A stretch of 64,000 bases of DNA from Stromatinia cepivora (lineage: Eukaryota; Ascomycota; Leotiomycetes; Helotiales; Sclerotiniaceae), in contig RCTD01000001.1 of NCBI GenBank assembly GCA_014898415.1, positions 4,154,001 through 4,218,000 on the forward strand. Direction: 5' to 3'. Every line of letters begins with the position of its first letter. Position 1 is the first letter of the stretch. Below are positions 59,450-64,000 of this stretch, piece by piece. The notes under the pieces are model-generated. The model had not been told where the DNA came from and made no database searches. It worked only from the letters and a program-made list of their open reading frames with translations. A program made the position numbers and the translations under genes.

Positions 59450-59522
59450 TAGATATTAGATATTAGATATTAGATATTAGATATTAGATATTAGATATTA
59501 GATATTAGATATTAGATATTAG
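59450..59522. repeat. (TTAGATA)n heptamer repeat
   Basis: About ten perfect tandem copies of TTAGATA. It differs from the fungal telomere unit TTAGGG and lies well inside the window between unique sequences, so it is treated as an ordinary microsatellite. Confidence 0.95.
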
Positions 59523-61009
59523 AGAGAATATATTCATTGACAGCTTTAATATCAAGAAGAGCATATGACATCACGTTACAACAGACTACCTATACACTCC
59601 TGGGTGGCTGGCTCACCGACCTAATGATATTCCCCAAAATGATGCTGACTAGACCACCAAGTGCAGCAATTCAAACTCGCTAAATAATTTTCCTCTGCGC
59701 TTCCTCCTGCGCAATACAATACCTCCCGACCCCAAGATATCAAGCCCAAAGACTTATAAAGAACAATCCTCAAGCATCCAAAATCCATCCAATAAAGAGA
59801 AATCTCGCCAGAAGTACAAAACTCAGACATCTATCTCCCCTTCGCCATCATCCCCGATACCGAATTCGAAGGTAAAATGCCGGATATGCAGCCGCGACCT
59901 TTTAGCAGGCGCGCTCGCACGATGTTATCGCCGAATCTATTATCAATGCTGGCGGGGCTTCAGATACTAAGTTATACTTTAGTGATTATGATCCTTCGGA
60001 CCAATGTTAACAATCTTTAGAATATCTAACATTCCCCCAGTTTAGCTCAGATGCCGATGCTTATGCAACTTTCCCGACAAGTTTCTCCTCTTCTCCATGA
60101 AGAGAGTAGTTGATATTCATGCAGAAAAGATAAGCAGTGTAGCGAAAAGTAGTGATGAAATAAATGGGCTTGGAGGCTTCGGATAGATTGCAAGAGGTGA
60201 ACAAAAGACCTTCGCTGAGTTACAGCGCCGACGTAAAGAAACGAATCACCGCTATAGGCTTCCCCGGATGACGCCTGGCGGCGTGATCAATTAACACACA
60301 TGTTTCGCTCCAACCGGTCCGCCTGCCGTAACATATGGCCTGCACAATCCGAAGAGGTCGGAAAGGCACTAGATATGCAGTTACTGCGTGAGCCCGACGG
60401 ACATGCATTTCGAATCTGGCCTGAGCCAGCCGACTGAGATATATCTGAAAAGTATCCTGAGACTAGAAAGGTGACTCTGAGGATATCTCCGGAGTTTGTG
60501 GCCTTTTGGATTTGGGACTACAGTGCTCGAAGGTTGGAATACACAACAAGTCAAATTTCCTCATTAACTTGTATGGAAATGTTCTTTAATGGAGATGGCG
60601 AGCCCAGATATCAAGACCACCTCGAAAGACCACTCTGGCCAAATTATGGACTTATAGTTTGAAGCATGGGAACTGGACATTGGGAGGAGCCATGTGATAT
60701 CAATGAGCACAGAACTTCGGAGTGGTGTTTGGAACACGCAGTCCTGAAGCTTTGAGGTGGGGGAAGAGGAAAGGCGAGAAAAAACAAGTCTACATGGATC
60801 GCGCATGGAGGATAAATCAATCGCACGGAGGAATAATTGGGTTGGAATAGTCGACGAATATTTGAGAGAGTCTCTGAAGCATAACACAAATGATTTGATA
60901 TGGTAAATAATGAATTAGAAGAGAACATAAGCATAATAAAAGCCGTCCACTTACCACAAACAGAATTGGAAATCTGAATATCATTATTATCACAACTCAT
61001 CTAATTGTA

Positions 61010-62449
61010 TCACAATCCTACCTCTTCCCAAACCGGCAAGTCAATATCCACCACAATGGGTTTATTGAACTTCTTTCCTCCTCTTCCCTTACCATGAGGC
61101 CAACTAGAAGCCATCATCGCCGCATTAATCACACAAGTTTCTTGACGACCCATCCTTCCAGATAAAGCTTCTACATCACAACGTAGTGACGGTGGTATTC
61201 CACCTTGCCCTCGAGCCGGTGAGAGTATTTCTTCGGGTATGGCGAGTAGACTTTTTGCTACATTTGACATTGCCATTTTAGCCATTGGGTTCTTCCGGCG
61301 CCATTTTTCTCGATCCGATGTGGTGTTTTCAAGTAAAAAGGGCATACCACCTCCGGTTGATGTTAGGTTACTGGAACTAGCAGTTGATGAACTAGCCATA
61401 TTTTCCCAATCGCCAAAGGATCCATCATTTTTGAAAGAATTATCTCCTACTCTTCCTTTCGAAGTCAAATCGATATGGGACATCTTCTTATTATCTTTAC
61501 CCGGATCTTCCCAACGAATCACGCCATTTTCCTTGAATTTAATATTCGAAGCTCCGAGGTCCCATTGTATTATTTCAGCACCTCTTCCTTCGTGTACATG
61601 CCCACATATTGCTAATCGTGGACGAATTCTCCATAATGCTTGACGTAGATATTCACAACCGGCAGCTACACGATCATTTCTTTCATCGCAATGATATTTG
61701 GGTGGTGTATGAGTAAGTACTATATCAACATCTAATGGAATATCATTCCATCTCTTTGAGGCTTCAGGTTGTGGATAACCGAATGCCCACATTCCCTTTG
61801 CAGGGGAAAAAGGAGAACCGAAAATGCGGAACGTGGTATGTGGGCCTGTGGGTGATGCTAACGAAACTTCAGCCGCTTCATGATTAAGGTATAGGATTGA
61901 GGGGGAACGATCCAATAATTCTTGACATTTGTTGACGTCTTGTGGATCTTGATTGTGAAAGTAAAGTCCATATTGGGAGTAGAAGGGTGGGTCGAGTGTT
62001 ATATCATGGTTACCTTGCATAATGATTAGTTTTATTTTATTCGGAATAAATGAGATGGAAATAGAATATTTATGGGGGGGGTGAAGGGATCCCTAGTGAG
62101 TTGGTGTGTCATGCATACCTGCAATGATGATTTTGGCTTCAAAATTGGCATCTTCAATCCATTTAATTGTTTTCTCTAATTCCGAATAATTTCCTTGATT
62201 GGTTAAATCTCCTGCATGAATGAGGACATCGCCTTGTGGAAGTTTGAATGCTCCTTTAGAGGTACCATTATGAGTATCGGAAATACAAACGAAACGGGTT
62301 TTGCGAGCAAAGGTAGTGCGAGTTATAATAGGTACATGAGTTTCTCGAGACGATGGAATAGTATATGGTGATGAAGTTTCACATGAGTCTTGAGAGTGAT
62401 GAGAGTATTCATAATTCATACGATCGAGTTCATATGAAGGGTCTGTCAT
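61010..62449 (-). CDS. calcineurin-like metallophosphoesterase (MPPED-type), 444 aa
   Basis: Two exons (62449-62119 and 62013-61010) with a 105-bp intron (GTATGC ... ACTAATC ... GCAAG). The join falls inside the metal motif IIIAG-NHD and restores it exactly. All five signatures of the fold are present: D58 and H60 in CISDTHNG, D81 in HAGDLTNQG, N112-H113-D114 in GNHD, H212 in LTHTPP, and H249 and H251 in CGHVHEGRG. These bind two metal ions and cleave phosphoester bonds. The layout resembles the MPPED1/MPPED2 group. The first ~50 residues and a Ser/Thr-rich insert near 290-345 are fungal additions. There is no signal peptide, so a cytoplasmic enzyme is likely. Natural substrate unknown. Confidence 0.92.
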
Positions 62450-63750
62450 ATTAAAATATTATATCCTGTTTGATTTTGATAACGATACGATAATGATAAC
62501 AACATAGGGAATCCGAGGAGTATTGGAAGAGAAAGCACGAAGGTAATATATATAGCCTTACACTTTGCCTATTAATTAATAACTGGCAACTATTGGATCG
62601 ATAGGAAGGACGTTTTAGACAAGGCTGACTGAAAAGAGAGCGAAAAGAGAAATCCATAAATTTGATTCGTACAAATCATATTAATGACATTCATAAATAT
62701 CTTCATTCATTCTCTTTCCCCTCTTGCATTGAAAATTCGAAGAAAAAGATAAATAAAACAATAAGAACACGGATCAAATTACCGGTCGGATACCTTCTCA
62801 ACCACCCACCAACCAAAATGTTAACCAATACCAATCCTAGTTAGAGATCCGCTTTTCAACCAGCAACTCGTCTTCATAAACTCTGTTGAGTTTTCGTTTT
62901 CATTTAATTCGTTGATCCACACATTAATCGCCTTCGGTATGAACGATATGAATGATATGAACATCAAGCTACTCTCCTTTCGCAAGGCTTAAGATTATTT
63001 ATTCCTGAAGTCCTTGTTCAAAAGTAGTTCGTATCCCGTATCCTGTATCCCGTATTCCGTGTATAGTTCAATAGCTTCTATTTTTTATTCTTCTTAGCTC
63101 TAACCATCAGCCATTCCATTCACCGTATTTCCATTTCAATTTCCATTTCCATTTCCCAACCTGCTTCCAGCTTCATCCAAAACCTTACCCTACCCTATTT
63201 ACCTCCTAGACCTACCTACTCATAAAAGACGGGCCAAAAAGAAAAACGAACTGTGTTTGACCTTCAATGGTCATCAGTCTCAGTGCCGTCATTCACCAGC
63301 AGCTTCGATTATCTTCGTTCGGTTTTACTTCTTCAATAATAAATTAATTGGTCGGTATCATCGCCGTTGTGTCTCTGTTTGGCACTGCCGCACTGCAGAC
63401 GCACGTTCACAAGTCCACTACATTCACTACCTACCGACAGAAACTCTCTCCTATTTTCCTATCAACCAACCCAAATGTTTTTAAAGGATTTATTCTTCAA
63501 TTAAGAATTCTTTCGAAAAAGGCGTTGTAATTTGGACTGGTCATACCTGAAAGGCTACGTACGACAAGAACTTTTATTTCGCCAATTTGAGAGATTGAGG
63601 AAAACTTCATACCGGTTTGTATTGAGGTGATCCGGTAAAGAAGATTGTGATAGATTGATTGGAAAGTTTTGGCAGGGAAGAAGTGAATTGCTGCTAGGTG
63701 GGAGGTTTGTTTTCAGGCAGATCTTGAGCAACACTACCTATTGAATCAGG
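62450..63750. other. divergent intergenic region with CT-rich leader
   Basis: Upstream DNA for the phosphoesterase (-) and for the gene starting at 63,751 (+). From 63,100 the + strand is C/T-rich (TTTCCATTTCAATTTCC, CCTACCTACTC). ATCCCGTATCC iterations lie near 63,035-63,060 and short upstream ATG frames are present, resembling the leader before the J-domain gene. No gene is seen. Confidence 0.5.
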
Positions 63751-64000
63751 ATGGCAATGATCTCTACGACCCAAGCACATACCAGCTTGACACCACCAAG
63801 TAGTTCTCACGGTCAAGATTCTTGGAATTACTCAGTGCCAGCTGAAGTAGAGGTAATCCATCTTGTAATTTACTTCTGATTTCATAACTTGTCATGCTAA
63901 TTAAACTTTTCCTTAGCCGACCTCACCTTCTGCAGTGGCAGATTATCATAATCATAATCGACAAATCTCTCAAACGAACGGTCACACATTACATCCAAGT
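63751..64000 (+). CDS. 5' end of an unrecognised gene, cut by the window edge
   Basis: The ATG at 63751 opens 34 codons (MAMISTTQAHTSLTPPSSSH ... AEVE) up to a donor GTAATC at 63853. A CTTAG acceptor ending at 63916 continues the same frame (PTSPSAVADYHNHNRQISQT ...) to the end of the window. The composition (Ser, Thr, Pro, His, Asn, no hydrophobic core) is that of a disordered N-terminus, often seen in fungal transcription factors, but no domain is reached. Splice sites and frame agree, so a real gene start is likely; its identity is open. Confidence 0.55.

Larger units (their letters stand above)
49271..61009. other. 11.7-kb gene-poor region of normal composition
   Basis: No gene could be supported. 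Reading frames reach 160 codons (minus, 55,631-56,113) without recognisable domains. Others that read somewhat protein-like are 54,412-54,699 (-), 58,489-58,776 (+, non-ATG start) and 50,842-51,276 (+, two frames joined by a possible intron). Composition is not RIP-like, which sets it apart from the 4-9.6 kb block. It holds several microsatellites and one retroelement-like primer site, listed separately. Decayed genes, non-coding transcripts or fast-evolving small genes could be hidden here. Confidence 0.45.

Overview
The window looks like nuclear DNA of a filamentous ascomycete, most likely a leotiomycete of the Botrytis/Sclerotinia type. This is inferred from genes split by short introns (about 49-124 bp) with GTRNGT-type donors and CTAAC/CTGAC branch points, from an AT-rich block that looks like the product of repeat-induced point mutation (RIP), and from fungal-specific families (PTH11-type receptor, DHA1 MFS pump, DUF4470 protein). 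I cannot name the species from the sequence alone. There is no operon structure, rRNA, CRISPR array or convincing tRNA.

Layout. 0-4 kb is repeat-rich accessory DNA. It holds a broken coding remnant, a hexanucleotide satellite, an 8-copy 77-bp tandem repeat, and an unrecognised three-exon gene at 2063-3308. 4-9.6 kb is an AT-rich, gene-free block. It carries a near-complete 805-bp palindromic MITE with TA target duplications and a minus-strand coding remnant riddled with TAA/TGA stops. 10.5-13.8 kb is a divergent pair of ribosome-biogenesis genes, RLP24 (-) and RCM1 (+), on one 409-bp promoter. 14.5-21.3 kb has an MFS transporter, a PTH11/rhodopsin-type seven-helix protein and a disordered protein with a C-terminal Cys/His cluster. 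21.3-29.2 kb is gene-poor and ends in a pyrimidine-rich stretch that is probably the leader of a 666-aa J-domain protein. 33.4-38.6 kb is a second divergent pair, an ARE-type sterol O-acyltransferase (-) and the AP-1 gamma-adaptin (+). 39.9-40.3 kb is a second MITE. 40.9-45.4 kb is a DUF4470 gene with reading-frame problems, followed by a decayed partial copy of itself. 45.4-61 kb is almost empty apart from a small CxxC/CxxC protein at 49 kb, a small MITE-like element and microsatellites. 61-62.4 kb is a calcineurin-like metallophosphoesterase (-). The 5' end of a further gene starts at 63,751 (+) and runs off the window.

Exon structures were built by hand from reading frame, splice consensus, branch points and remembered family conservation. 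The RLP24, RCM1, AP-1 gamma, ARE, MFS and metallophosphoesterase models close exactly in frame and are the most reliable. Apart from the two divergent pairs, the genes look like independent housekeeping or membrane functions rather than a pathway cluster. No secondary-metabolite cluster, mating locus or obvious new defence system is visible. The most unusual items are the repeat-flanked orphan gene at 2-3.3 kb and the DUF4470 gene with its decayed duplicate.
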